A DNA stretch of 64,000 bases from Parachitinimonas caeni (GTDB lineage: Bacteria; Pseudomonadota; Gammaproteobacteria; Burkholderiales; Chitinimonadaceae), in the NCBI RefSeq assembly GCF_030129945.1, contig NZ_JARRAF010000012.1:1-64000 (forward strand), in the 5' to 3' direction. Every line of letters starts with the position of its first letter. Positions within the stretch are counted from its first letter, which is position 1. This document shows positions 32,587 to 41,259 of this stretch, in pieces. The position numbers were made by a program, and so were the translations under genes. A model generated the notes under the pieces. The model made no database searches. It was given only the letters and a program-made list of their open reading frames with translations, and was not told the DNA's origin.

Positions 32587-33178
32587 TTAGCTTAAATCGA
32601 CTCAGCTAGTTATCTGGCAGGCCAAACTGCCAGTCAGGACTGATTGGGTAGATCGAATCTGCCAAATTTGAAAAGGGAAGTGAGCGACGGTATGGCGTTT
32701 GCCAATGCTGTTCGCCAGCTTCCCTTTTTCTATGGCGCTGCAGCCGGCGCTTGGTCAGGTCTTCCGTCCTTGCTGTTGCCTGTGGGAGGAGGCGCGTGTG
32801 TCGGACTCATCAGGAACAATCTGGATTATCTAATATAAGGCAGGTAAGGCAGGGGCCGCGACGGATCGCTTTTACCTTAAAAGACCATGAAGCAAGTATG
32901 AACCGATTTTAATAAAAATGGTAAATAACAAGCGCTTACCGTTGTGGAAGTGATTGGCTACTTATTGTTACACATGGTTTCGAATATTGTATGACAGTGT
33001 TTGTGTCTGTAAGCTACGCAAACATCATTTTTCTGCAGGTTGATTGGGTTTTGCTTAGTTCAATAAATTAACGCATTGAAACTATTTTGCATTATAAAGC
33101 TATGGGATTGTTTTATCTCATGGCGGCATGGTTTCGCCTGTAGGAAATGACTCTATTTTTTAAGTAAAGGATTTAGAA
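32587..33178. other. non-coding spacer between the two pilin cassettes
   Basis: These 592 bases hold no convincing gene. CTGGCAG-GCCAAA-CTGCCAG near 32611-32631 is a hairpin without a T-run. An open frame at 32644-32838 has no supporting features. From about 32860 the sequence is AT-rich, as upstream of the first cassette, and probably carries the second promoter. Confidence 0.5.
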
Positions 33179-33361
33179 GTGAAGAATCTGCAAAAAGGTT
33201 TTACCTTGATTGAGTTGATGATTGTGGTGGCGATTATAGGCATTTTGGCTGCAATTGCTATTCCTCAGTTTTCCGAGTATCAGAAAAAGGGTCAGGATAA
33301 AGCTGCTCAATCCGATGCGAGGAATTTTCTGACGGCAGCTGCAGCAAATACTTCAAGTTAA
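33179..33361 (+). CDS. short type IV prepilin-like protein (mini-pilin 2)
   Basis: This 60-residue protein starts with GTG (AAAGGA eight bases upstream). It is identical to mini-pilin 1 at 57 of 60 positions, and at 52 of 53 after the leader. About 28 of 53 mature codons nevertheless differ synonymously. The leader ends MKNLQKG before FTLIEL. As in copy 1 there is no globular domain. This pattern points to an old duplication kept under strong protein-level constraint rather than a recent copy. Confidence 0.88.
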   Translation: MKNLQKGFTLIELMIVVAIIGILAAIAIPQFSEYQKKGQDKAAQSDARNFLTAAAANTSS

Positions 33362-33417
33362 AAGCATCTATTTTGGGTGTGAAGTGACGTTTTGAAATCG
33401 GTTAGGGATGATGGTTG

Positions 33418-33774
33418 ATGGAAAAGCATACAAAATTAGTTATTGCCGGCGGCGTGATGGCGCTGAATCTGGCCAGCAGCGTGGCATTGGCCGAGGTGTC
33501 CATCGAGGCGGCTGACACGACTCGTGATGCAACCTGGGCGGTATCTGAAGGCGGGTTCGTGACGCATGCGTTTACCTTCAAGGTGTCGAACAACGTTGGC
33601 TTGCAAGCCAAGGACAGCGAAACGGCGGTTGCTGTGCAGGCTGCCAATATCAAAGGTACGCGCATTTTTGGTGGCAGCAGCAATGGTGGTGGTGTTAAAG
33701 ATTGCTCGAATGCCAGTATCGATAAGCCGTCCCCCAGCATGCCAAGCCCGGCGGAGGATGGCTGTAAGCAGTGA
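33418..33774 (+). CDS. exported mini-pilin partner protein 2
   Basis: This 118-residue protein is related to the partner at 32233-32586. It has a signal-like LVIAGGVMALNLASSVALA, shared blocks NVGL, VQAANIKG and RIFGGSSNGGG, and the same two Cys (KDC and DGC) around a Ser/Pro loop. Outside these blocks the two partners differ much more than the two mini-pilins do. It starts 57 bases after mini-pilin 2. The ATG at 33418 is chosen; a TTG directly before it is less likely. Confidence 0.75.
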   Translation: MEKHTKLVIAGGVMALNLASSVALAEVSIEAADTTRDATWAVSEGGFVTHAFTFKVSNNVGLQAKDSETAVAVQAANIKGTRIFGGSSNGGGVKDCSNASIDKPSPSMPSPAEDGCKQ

Positions 33775-33803
33775 TGCGCACAATGTCGCAAAAGTAGCCC
33801 GGC

Positions 33804-33830
33804 GTGTTGCAGCCACTTTGGCTGCAACAC
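33804..33830 (+). other. perfect 11-bp hairpin after partner 2
   Basis: GTGTTGCAGCC-ACTTT-GGCTGCAACAC is a perfect stem with a 5-base loop, 30 bases after the partner stop codon. No T-run follows. It may protect the upstream mRNA or allow partial read-through into the TPR gene. Confidence 0.6.
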
Positions 33831-33946
33831 TCTCGCAACCCTGCCATGGGTACTGCCCTCGTGGTGCTGGTGCTTTCCCCGGCGTGATCTATCGTCAATT
33901 GTCAGGTTCAATGTGAGCTTGCCATTGCTGATAATTAGCGAGAGAC

Positions 33947-36250
33947 ATGCAAAATCACAAAGTTGTTGCGATTCTTTTCCTCGGTGGTGTCATGGGGGCT
34001 TTGGCCTATGCTTGTGGCCCGGAGTTCTACCAACTGCTGTTTGATCGAGGCCAGAGCCTGAAGGCGCCGATCAATATCGATTTTGCTGCAGAAGTGCAGC
34101 GTCAGAACGCCAAAGCGCTGACATTCAAGTATTCCCCCGATCTTGCTGAAGCCCCATATTCCCCGCCCGATGCGCCTGCACCACCAACGCCACAGGAACA
34201 AGCCGAACGGGCCGGTTTGAACCAGGGGCTGGTGGCACAACTAAAAGCGGCCCGCCAAGCCAAGACGGGAGAGGCGGCGCTCATTGCGGGTAAGGATTTG
34301 CCGGCAGCCATACGCCTGTATGTGGCGGGTGCGGTGGAGTTCAATCGTACTGATGCGGCTTTGGGTTGTGGTGACGACGATTCTGAAGAGGAAGAAGACG
34401 CGTCAGCGGACAAGCCCAAGGTCAAGCCGCCGTGCGATCGCACGCAGCAAACCACCATGCTGCGCAATGCAGCCCAGTTCTTCAAACAGGTGCTTGAGCT
34501 GCCGGCCAAGGATCAGTCGAGTCGTTCGGTATGGGCGGCTTTTATGCTGGGCCGTACCTGGGCACGTCTTGGCGAGGATCAGGCCGCAGCGCAATCCTTC
34601 CAGCAGACTCGCCGACTGGCCCGAGAAGGGATGCCCGATCCGTTGGGGCTGGCGCTGTCCAGCCTGGGGGAGGAAGCCCGGCTTCTGCTGAATCAGCAGA
34701 AGCTGCCGGCAGCGCTTGCTCTCTACAACGAGCAGGCGGCGCGAGGCTCCGAATCGGGGCTAGGGTCGTTACGGCAAATTTCCCGCGAATTATTGCGCTT
34801 GCCCCAATCTGAACTGAAACAACGGCTGGCAGAGCCGGCGATATTGAATCTGCTGGTGAATTACGCGCTGGGGTTTAGCGACGATATTACGGTCAGCCGG
34901 CGGATGCCCGAAGACCGGCCGAAGACTGAACGGGAGGCCGGTTCACCTTATCAGAACTTGCTGGCAGCGGTGGATATCCGCCTTGCTGCGAAGCATCCGC
35001 AGGCAGATCGATTGGCTGCGCTGGCTTACGATCTGGGCCGTTTCAGCCAGGCCGAGCAGCTGAGCCAGGGTAGCAAAACACCGATGGCTCATTGGGTTCG
35101 GGCCAAGCTGGCTTTGCGACAGGGCAAGATTGCACAGGCAGCCAGCCACTATGCGGTGGCGGCGAAGGCTTTCCCGCAAGTTGATGGTATGCCCACCGAT
35201 AGTGCCAAGCGCTTGCAGGGTGAGCAGGCAGTGTTGACGCTGTCTCGTGGCGAGTATCTGAACGCGCTGACCCAGCTCTACAGTGTGGCCGGTCATTACT
35301 GGCTGGATGTTGCCTATCTGGCCGAGCGGGTGGTGACCGTGGAGGAACTGAAGGCATTTGTGGATGCCAAGGTGCCTGAGCCACCCCTGCCCAGCCTTGA
35401 GCAGATTGGCAAAGGCGTGTACGCCCGTCCGGATGCCGGGGCGATCTGGCCTGCCGTGAGTCCTGCGGCTCAGTTGCGTGACCTGCTGGCCAGGCGGTTG
35501 ATGCGAGCAGGCCGCTACGACGAGGCGCTGACCTACTTCCATGCCGATGGCGACAAGCGCTTTTTTGATCCAGACATCCGGGAACACGCCAAGGCGTATG
35601 CGGATGCCCGGCGTGCGGCAGATCGGGCCTGGAGCAGGGTAGGCAAGGCGGAAGCGCTGTTTGCTGCGGCTACATTGGCCCGCCGGGAGGGGATCAGTTT
35701 ATTCGGCTACGAGCTGGCGCCTGATAGCTTCGTCAGTGGCGGTGACTATGAAGAGCCATCGCTGCCGGTGGAAAAGAGCCCCTATCTGGGCAAGGAGGAA
35801 CTGAAACGGGTCAAGGCGACGGCGCCGAAGGTCGAGGAGCGCTATCACTACCGCTATCTGGCAGTCGATCTGGCGCTGCAGGCAGCTGATACCTTGCCCA
35901 CTCGTAGTCAGGCTTATGCGGCGGTGCTGTGCCGGGCCTCAGGCTGGATGGTGGATCGCGACCAGGAGTTTGCCTGGAAAATTTATCAGCGCTATGTAAA
36001 ACATGGGCCGCGGGTTGCCTGGGCTGCCCGCTTCGGCCGGCAATGCGTGGACCCGGATTTCAGCGGCGCTTCGCGCCATGTCTGGCGAGAACACTGGCGT
36101 GCCGGCAAACGCTGGATCAAACAGCACAAGGTGTTTGCTGGGGGAGCCGGTCTACTTGGCATGGCAGGCGTAGCCACTGGCGTTTGGTTGTTCATCAGGC
36201 GCAAGCGACGAAGCAGCGTGCCAGTGCCGCCGACAGCCAGTCAGATCTGA
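33947..36250 (+). CDS. exported TPR-like protein with C-terminal membrane anchor
   Basis: This 767-residue protein is not of a family I can name. An N-terminal hydrophobic segment ends ALAYACGPEFYQLLFDRGQ, which could be a lipoprotein signal with Cys23. The body is alpha-helical with TPR-like repeats (for example AAFMLGRTWARLGEDQAAAQ, LAYDLGRFSQAEQL, RRLMRAGRYDEALTYF). An acidic patch DDDSEEEEDASAD lies near residue 145. A single transmembrane helix, GGAGLLGMAGVATGVWLFI, is followed by RRKRR at the end. It follows the pilin cassettes on the same strand and may be an assembly or tethering factor. Confidence 0.75.
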   Translation: MQNHKVVAILFLGGVMGALAYACGPEFYQLLFDRGQSLKAPINIDFAAEVQRQNAKALTFKYSPDLAEAPYSPPDAPAPPTPQEQAERAGLNQGLVAQLKAARQAKTGEAALIAGKDLPAAIRLYVAGAVEFNRTDAALGCGDDDSEEEEDASADKPKVKPPCDRTQQTTMLRNAAQFFKQVLELPAKDQSSRSVWAAFMLGRTWARLGEDQAAAQSFQQTRRLAREGMPDPLGLALSSLGEEARLLLNQQKLPAALALYNEQAARGSESGLGSLRQISRELLRLPQSELKQRLAEPAILNLLVNYALGFSDDITVSRRMPEDRPKTEREAGSPYQNLLAAVDIRLAAKHPQADRLAALAYDLGRFSQAEQLSQGSKTPMAHWVRAKLALRQGKIAQAASHYAVAAKAFPQVDGMPTDSAKRLQGEQAVLTLSRGEYLNALTQLYSVAGHYWLDVAYLAERVVTVEELKAFVDAKVPEPPLPSLEQIGKGVYARPDAGAIWPAVSPAAQLRDLLARRLMRAGRYDEALTYFHADGDKRFFDPDIREHAKAYADARRAADRAWSRVGKAEALFAAATLARREGISLFGYELAPDSFVSGGDYEEPSLPVEKSPYLGKEELKRVKATAPKVEERYHYRYLAVDLALQAADTLPTRSQAYAAVLCRASGWMVDRDQEFAWKIYQRYVKHGPRVAWAARFGRQCVDPDFSGASRHVWREHWRAGKRWIKQHKVFAGGAGLLGMAGVATGVWLFIRRKRRSSVPVPPTASQI

Positions 36251-36433
36251 TCGGAATTACGGGCGGCCGCTTGGGGGGCGTTTGCCAGGCTAGCGGCGGC
36301 CTTTCGGCAAGGCTGCTGGATGGCCTCCGCATGAGTGGCCTCAACTGCCTGATATCTAGCCGCTCCGATCCGCGACACGGCCGACATTCCGATCAGTCAT
36401 AGTCTCCTGGCGAAAGCGTCAGAAGCCTACATT

Positions 36434-36700
36434 CTAAAGTTCTGTTGACGTAAGGTTTGCAGATCGTGTTTCGTCGGGAGACGGCGTGGAACAAGGTGTA
36501 GAGCGCGCCGCATAGTCATTCTATGCAAGCGTTCTGCAATACCAGGCCAGGCTGTTTTTCGGCGAAACCCTTCGTCCCCGCAAGGGGGCCGTGGCTGTAA
36601 GCCACTTTTCGGCATCCGCCACGGCCTACTCCTTGCGGGTATAGCCCTGCCCCAAAACTCGATCCGGCACGGCGGTAAACCTAATGTCAACAGGACCTAA
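36434..36700. repeat. MITE-like element flanked by CTAA
   Basis: This ~267-base element has ends GTTCTGTTGACGTAAGGTTT and GGTAAACCTAATGTCAACAGG. It is bounded by CTAA at 36434-36437 and again at 36697-36700. The same 4-base flank on both sides suggests a target duplication. Inside are GCATAGTCATTCTATGC and the TACTCCTTGCGGGTATAGCCC half found in the 45418 element. It lies in the 980-base gene-poor gap 36251-37232. Confidence 0.85.
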
Positions 36701-36765
36701 TCATCTGGCAGCAATGACTGGCCGCCAGCGCAATCTGCGCGACCAGACCCTCCTCGCCTGCTGAT

Positions 36766-37035
36766 CTATCCCCTCTCGCTCCGACTGGCACTTGGAGAAG
36801 TGCTGTCCGCACTTTGCTGCAAGTCATCCCACCAAGCAGGCAATGCTGAACTCTGGACTGGCGATGGCGTGATCTTGATCGCGCCTAGCTGGAAGGTGCT
36901 GGCAGGCGCCGGCAGAGCCGGGTGCTGTTGCGTCTGCAACATGCACTGGTGCGGCTTATTTGTTTGGCAATAAGGCAAGCGGCTGATTTCATAAGCATTG
37001 CGGATATTTGTACTGTCAGGGTTGTTGTTGGACAT
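36766..37035 (-). CDS. possible small hypothetical protein
   Basis: This 89-residue open frame starts MSNNNPDSTNIRNAYE. It is rich in Asn, Ser, Pro and Gln, has no recognisable domain, and lacks a clear ribosome site. It is reported only because the gap is otherwise empty; it may not be a gene. Confidence 0.25.
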   Translation of the reverse strand: MSNNNPDSTNIRNAYEISRLPYCQTNKPHQCMLQTQQHPALPAPASTFQLGAIKITPSPVQSSALPAWWDDLQQSADSTSPSASRSERG

Positions 37036-37108
37036 TCCAATCAAGGCAAGCACGGTTACAATTGCTTACATATTTTTCAAATATGGCGAATTTGTCGGAC
37101 GGAAGTGC

Positions 37109-37138
37109 CTGGGTTCTGCTGACGTCAACAGAACCTGG
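37109..37138. repeat. minimal MITE: two fused ends with CTGG flanks
   Basis: A 22-base palindromic core, GTTCTGCTGACG joined to TCAACAGAAC, is flanked by CTGG on both sides. It appears to be an element reduced to its two terminal repeats. Confidence 0.7.
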
Positions 37139-37232
37139 TTTGCGCTGCGTTCTGACTGGTTTTGCCGAGCTTCGCTGAGTCGGGATCTGTCTGCCGCCAG
37201 ACAAGGCCAACCAGCATTGCCGAGACAGCAAC

Positions 37233-38165
37233 GTGACCCTGATCATTTCTTCCTTATTGCGCCGCCAGCGCGACGTTTTACACCGCCCTGGCTTTGCGGC
37301 CCTGAGCCGACATTGCCATCCCGACAATCGACGCAAGCGCCTCAAGATGTGGCTGCGATGTCAGCTCTGGTCGGCCACAAGCCGCAGCTGGTTTGAATTT
37401 CTGCAAGGGCATCCGGTGTGGGCTGAGTTGTCGAACCGGAGTCCTCGCTTGCTGGAAAAACTGCATCGACCCCTGCTGCGCCGTGGTTGGGGGATGCGAA
37501 GGCGTCTGCAGGTTTTGCGTGGTCACTATCAGCTGACCGGGCGGTTATTTCATCTGCGTACCCTGCAGGCCATCTACTTGCAGCCAGGCTTGTTGTTGGC
37601 CAGTTTCGACAGTGGGCAGGGGGAGTATGAGTTATGGCTGGCTGGTGCCGGCCGTAACGAGAAAGAGGGCGAGCTGGGCCTGTATTGGCGTGATCGGTCG
37701 GATGGCTTGTGTCTGGCGCAGCTGAGTTTCAGCTTGCTGGAAGCGCAGGGGGGCTGCTGCCTCTACCTCGGCGGTCTACAAGGCCCGGCTGGTGAGGCCG
37801 CCAGGGAGCGTGTCCGGCTGGCGGGCAAGCATTGTCACGGCTTGCGTCCGAAGCGGGCGGTACTTGAGGGTTTGTTTGCCTTGGCGGCTCATATTGGCGC
37901 CACTGAAATCCGGGCGGTTTCCAATCGCTACCATGTGTGCCGCAGCTGGCGTGTGCGTCGCGTGGTCCAGTGTGACTACGACGCTTTCTGGCAGGAACTG
38001 GGTGCCACACTACACCCAGATGGTGACTTTCTGCTGCCGTTGCAGCCACTCTGTCGTTCGGCCGATGAGGTTGCTACCCGTAAACGGGCCGAACATCGCC
38101 GCAGGCAAGCATTGCTTGATCACCTGCATTCTCAGACAATCCGCCTCCTACAATCAAACGCCTGA
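37233..38165 (+). CDS. VirK/YbjX (DUF535) family protein
   Basis: This 310-residue protein fits the DUF535 family. It has HYQLTGRLFHLRTLQAIYL, a GELGLYWRD segment, LSFSLLEAQGGCCLYLGGLQG, and IRAVSNRYHVCRSWR. Members include Shigella/Salmonella VirK and E. coli YbjX, linked to envelope stress and virulence, with no defined reaction. It stands alone; the region 38166-38603 behind it holds nothing I can name. Confidence 0.8.
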   Translation: MTLIISSLLRRQRDVLHRPGFAALSRHCHPDNRRKRLKMWLRCQLWSATSRSWFEFLQGHPVWAELSNRSPRLLEKLHRPLLRRGWGMRRRLQVLRGHYQLTGRLFHLRTLQAIYLQPGLLLASFDSGQGEYELWLAGAGRNEKEGELGLYWRDRSDGLCLAQLSFSLLEAQGGCCLYLGGLQGPAGEAARERVRLAGKHCHGLRPKRAVLEGLFALAAHIGATEIRAVSNRYHVCRSWRVRRVVQCDYDAFWQELGATLHPDGDFLLPLQPLCRSADEVATRKRAEHRRRQALLDHLHSQTIRLLQSNA

Positions 38166-38603
38166 GTGTATGGCAAAAATACCCATTGAAAACGTCGGAT
38201 TGTCTATCAATAAAGAAGCAAGGCCCACGAAGTCTGAGGTGCGTTATAAGGGGTTGATTTCAAAACCATCTGCACAAGCAGGGATCTTTGGGTGGGGTTG
38301 CAGGCAAGACAAGTCAGTATCGGATGAGGGCGACACATCAGGGGCGGAAAGGCTGCGACGAGACCAGAAGGTTGAACGTGGCAGATTGTCCTCTCATCCA
38401 AATGCGGGAGCAGATGGGGCTGCGACGCAAACGGGGTGCAGGTGGGTGGTACCGCTTTCACGCCACCCGGTCTTGGTTATGACAGCGCCACAACGCACTG
38501 TCACTCAAGACACCCGTCACCGATGCAACCGCCCTGGTATCAGGGTCCGGCCGTGTTCAAGCGATGTCATGGGCAAGGCCGGCTGCCAGGGTTGAGATAA
38601 TCC

Positions 38604-39929
38604 ATGCTGACTGCTTTCGAAATCGGCCTTAGTGCCGGTGCCAATTTCAATGGCTGGGATGACTTCATCGCCAGCAACCTCACGCCAATCGGCTTCTATA
38701 TAACGGGTTTGCCGCCAGCCGAACGCGACCTGCTGATCGAGCAGGTTCGTCGTTCGCGCTGGTGGGATCGCCCGGTTTTCTGCGGCAGTGATGAAGGGCT
38801 ATCCCCTCTGGTTGATGGCGGTGTCAGCCCGGATGACGCCTACGCCGCTGCCGAAAGAATCCAGACGGTGCGCGCCAGCCTGCGGCTGGACCCGGATGGT
38901 CTGGTCCGAGAGGAGCGGCTGCTCTATTACCTGTATTTGCGCGAAGCCAGCGAGCTGCATCCCTTGCTGGATCGGCAGGCGCACCTGCTCTATCGCTACC
39001 CGGTTGCTGAAGCGCTGGCCATGCCGGGTGATCAGGTTGATGCCTGGATCACCGGCCTGACACGCCGCAGTCTGCTCGAACCGGTTGCCGTGGTGGACCG
39101 TACCCGCCATTGCCGGCAGTGCACCGGCGCCCATCTGCACTATCTGGATGTCTGTCCGCATTGCAGCAGTCTGCAAATCCGCAAATCAGCCTCACTGCAC
39201 TGCTTTACCTGCGGCAATGTTGCGCCCGAGGCGGATTTTCACGATGAGAAGGGCCTTGGCTGCCCCAAATGCAGCGCCCGTTTGCGTCACATCGGCGTGG
39301 ACTACGACCGGCCGCTTACCCAGTACGCCTGTGCGGCGTGTCACCACGTTTTTGTTGATGCTTCGATCGTTGCCCGGTGTCTGGACTGCCAGACCGTCGC
39401 CGATCCGGGAGAGCTGGACGTGCGGGAAGTGGCGACGCTACGGGTGACACCACATGGTCGTGCTGTCCTGCGCGCCGGTCAGATCGAGGAGTCGTTCGCT
39501 GCACTTGATCTGCCCAACAGCGTGGTACCCAACTACTTCAAACGGCTGGTGGACTGGGCCCTGGCCGCACAACAGCGGCACCCGATCATGCAGTTCGGCC
39601 TGGTGCTGATCGAGTTTGAAGATGCCGCCGGTCTGGTCGAGACATTGGGTGCGCCACGTGCATTTTTATTGCTTGATGAGTTCGCACGTCGTTTGCATGA
39701 GCTGTTACGGACCTCGGACGTTACCACCCGCACCAGTGAAAACCGGCTGTGGCTGTTTTTGCCGTTTTCATCGATTGCCGGCTTCATTGCGAGATTGCAG
39801 CGCGTGTTGCAGGAGCAGTCGCAGGCGCAGATGCTCAAGCTGCGCATCCGTAGTCTGGATACCCCGCTGGAAGTTGCGGGCTGCACCAGCGCGCAGGCCT
39901 TGATGCAAAGACTGGAGGAGCAGACATGA
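38604..39929 (+). CDS. TackOD1-domain protein with degenerate GGDEF
   Basis: This 441-residue protein is the first gene of the exopolysaccharide operon. The middle (about 165-265) carries six CxxC pairs (Cys170/173, 184/187, 200/203, 220/223, 243/246, 259/262), a zinc-ribbon array typical of the TackOD1 domain. The C-terminus (about 310-435) has the shape of a GGDEF domain, but the signature is replaced by TSENRLW, so cyclase activity is unlikely. It may act as a metal- or nucleotide-responsive control subunit. Its stop overlaps the glycosyltransferase start by 4 bases. Confidence 0.75.
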   Translation: MLTAFEIGLSAGANFNGWDDFIASNLTPIGFYITGLPPAERDLLIEQVRRSRWWDRPVFCGSDEGLSPLVDGGVSPDDAYAAAERIQTVRASLRLDPDGLVREERLLYYLYLREASELHPLLDRQAHLLYRYPVAEALAMPGDQVDAWITGLTRRSLLEPVAVVDRTRHCRQCTGAHLHYLDVCPHCSSLQIRKSASLHCFTCGNVAPEADFHDEKGLGCPKCSARLRHIGVDYDRPLTQYACAACHHVFVDASIVARCLDCQTVADPGELDVREVATLRVTPHGRAVLRAGQIEESFAALDLPNSVVPNYFKRLVDWALAAQQRHPIMQFGLVLIEFEDAAGLVETLGAPRAFLLLDEFARRLHELLRTSDVTTRTSENRLWLFLPFSSIAGFIARLQRVLQEQSQAQMLKLRIRSLDTPLEVAGCTSAQALMQRLEEQT

Positions 39930-41254
39930 TTCTCGAAGAAGCCATCTTCGCCTTTCAGCAGATGCTGTCTGTCAGCAGCGAACGCACCTGGCTGGAAGTT
40001 GCCCTCAAGTTCTTCCCGTTTGCCCTGTTGCTCGAACTGCCGATGTTCGTGCTGGTGGTGCTTGGCATTGTGCGTTATTCGATTCGCCAGTTGCGTCCGC
40101 ATAAGCAGCGTGAGCGTTATCCGAAGGTCAGCTGCGTCATTACCTGCTATTCGGAAGGTGAGGACGTCATCAAAACCATCCAGTCGCTGGCCTGGCAGGA
40201 ATACCCGGGGGTGATCGAGATCATTCCGGTGATCGACGGCGCCATCCAGAATGCCCCGACGCTGGCAGCGGCCAAATCTTGTGAAGCCGAGTTGAAGGAC
40301 ATCCCACGTCGCCACCTGCTGGTCTTGCCAAAGTGGCAGCGTGGCGGCCGGGTGTCTTCGCTGAATTCCGGACTGCAGTTTGCGACTGGCGAAGTGGTCA
40401 TGGCGCTCGATGGCGACACCAGCTTCGACAACGATATGGTGAGCAACGTCACCCGCCACTTCGCAGATCCGAATGTGGTTGGGGTGGCTGGATCGTTGCG
40501 AGTGCGCAATGCCGCCAAATCGTTGGCGACCCGCATGCAGGCTTTGGAATACATGCTGTCGATTGGTGCCGGCAAAACCGGGTTGTCGGAATTCAACCTG
40601 GTCAACAATATCTCCGGCGCCTTCGGCGTGTTCCGGGCCAGCTTTCTGCGCAGGGTAGGGGGCTGGGATGCCGGTACCGCAGAGGACCTGGACCTGACAC
40701 TCAGGCTCAAGCAGTACTTCGGCCGGCACAAGGGGTTGCGTATCGTGTTCGAGCCGCATGCCATCGGGCATACCGATGCCCCCGACACCTTCCCGATTTT
40801 CTTCAAGCAACGCCTGCGCTGGGAAGGGGATCTGTTCTACCTGTTCGTGCGCAAATACCGCTTTAATTTGCGGCCGGGTTTACTCGGCTGGCGCAATTTC
40901 CTGTTCACCTTGCTCTCCGGGCTGTACCTGCAGCTGGTGATGCCCTTTGTCATCGTTGCGTATACCGGGGTTCTGCTCTGGACCATGCCACTCGGTATGG
41001 TGCTGGGCGTGATGAGCTTCGTCTATCTGGTGTATCTGGCCGCGCTGGCAATCTTCTTCGGTCTCTACGTGGTCGGCGTGTCGGAACGGCCGCGTGAGGA
41101 TGCGCGTTACCTGCTTTTTCTGCCGCTGTTCCCGCTGTTTGCGTTCGCAGCCCGTGTGCATTGCTCGCTGGCAGTGCTGACCGAGATCTTCTTCAAGAGC
41201 CATCTCGACTCTGCAATGGCCCCCTGGTGGGTGCTGAAAAAAACCAAATTCTGA
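39926..41254 (+). CDS. processive family 2 glycosyltransferase (polysaccharide synthase)
   Basis: This 442-residue membrane enzyme has one N-terminal membrane segment (about 25-50), the catalytic domain with DGDT (162-165), TAEDLD (251-256) and QRLRW (295-299), and three or four C-terminal helices. These are the D, D, QxxRW motifs of cellulose/chitin/PNAG synthases. It likely polymerises and passes a polysaccharide through the inner membrane. No PilZ domain is seen. Overlap with the regulator gene upstream and a 5-base gap to the TolC-like gene indicate one operon. Confidence 0.85.
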   Translation: MILEEAIFAFQQMLSVSSERTWLEVALKFFPFALLLELPMFVLVVLGIVRYSIRQLRPHKQRERYPKVSCVITCYSEGEDVIKTIQSLAWQEYPGVIEIIPVIDGAIQNAPTLAAAKSCEAELKDIPRRHLLVLPKWQRGGRVSSLNSGLQFATGEVVMALDGDTSFDNDMVSNVTRHFADPNVVGVAGSLRVRNAAKSLATRMQALEYMLSIGAGKTGLSEFNLVNNISGAFGVFRASFLRRVGGWDAGTAEDLDLTLRLKQYFGRHKGLRIVFEPHAIGHTDAPDTFPIFFKQRLRWEGDLFYLFVRKYRFNLRPGLLGWRNFLFTLLSGLYLQLVMPFVIVAYTGVLLWTMPLGMVLGVMSFVYLVYLAALAIFFGLYVVGVSERPREDARYLLFLPLFPLFAFAARVHCSLAVLTEIFFKSHLDSAMAPWWVLKKTKF

Positions 41255-41259
41255 CCGCT

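Noticed and set aside
32644-32838. 64-residue open frame between the pilin cassettes
   Set aside because: No domain, no ribosome site and no counterpart after the second cassette.
36427-36690. Open frame inside the MITE at 36434-36700
   Set aside because: It is repeated in other copies with stops and frameshifts; inverted-repeat structure explains the sequence.
38207-38461. 84-residue open frame on the minus strand
   Set aside because: Pro/His/Cys-rich composition with no motif; likely random.
39533-40810. 425-residue open frame antisense to the TackOD1 and GT2 genes
   Set aside because: No recognisable motif; both sense genes show all family residues.
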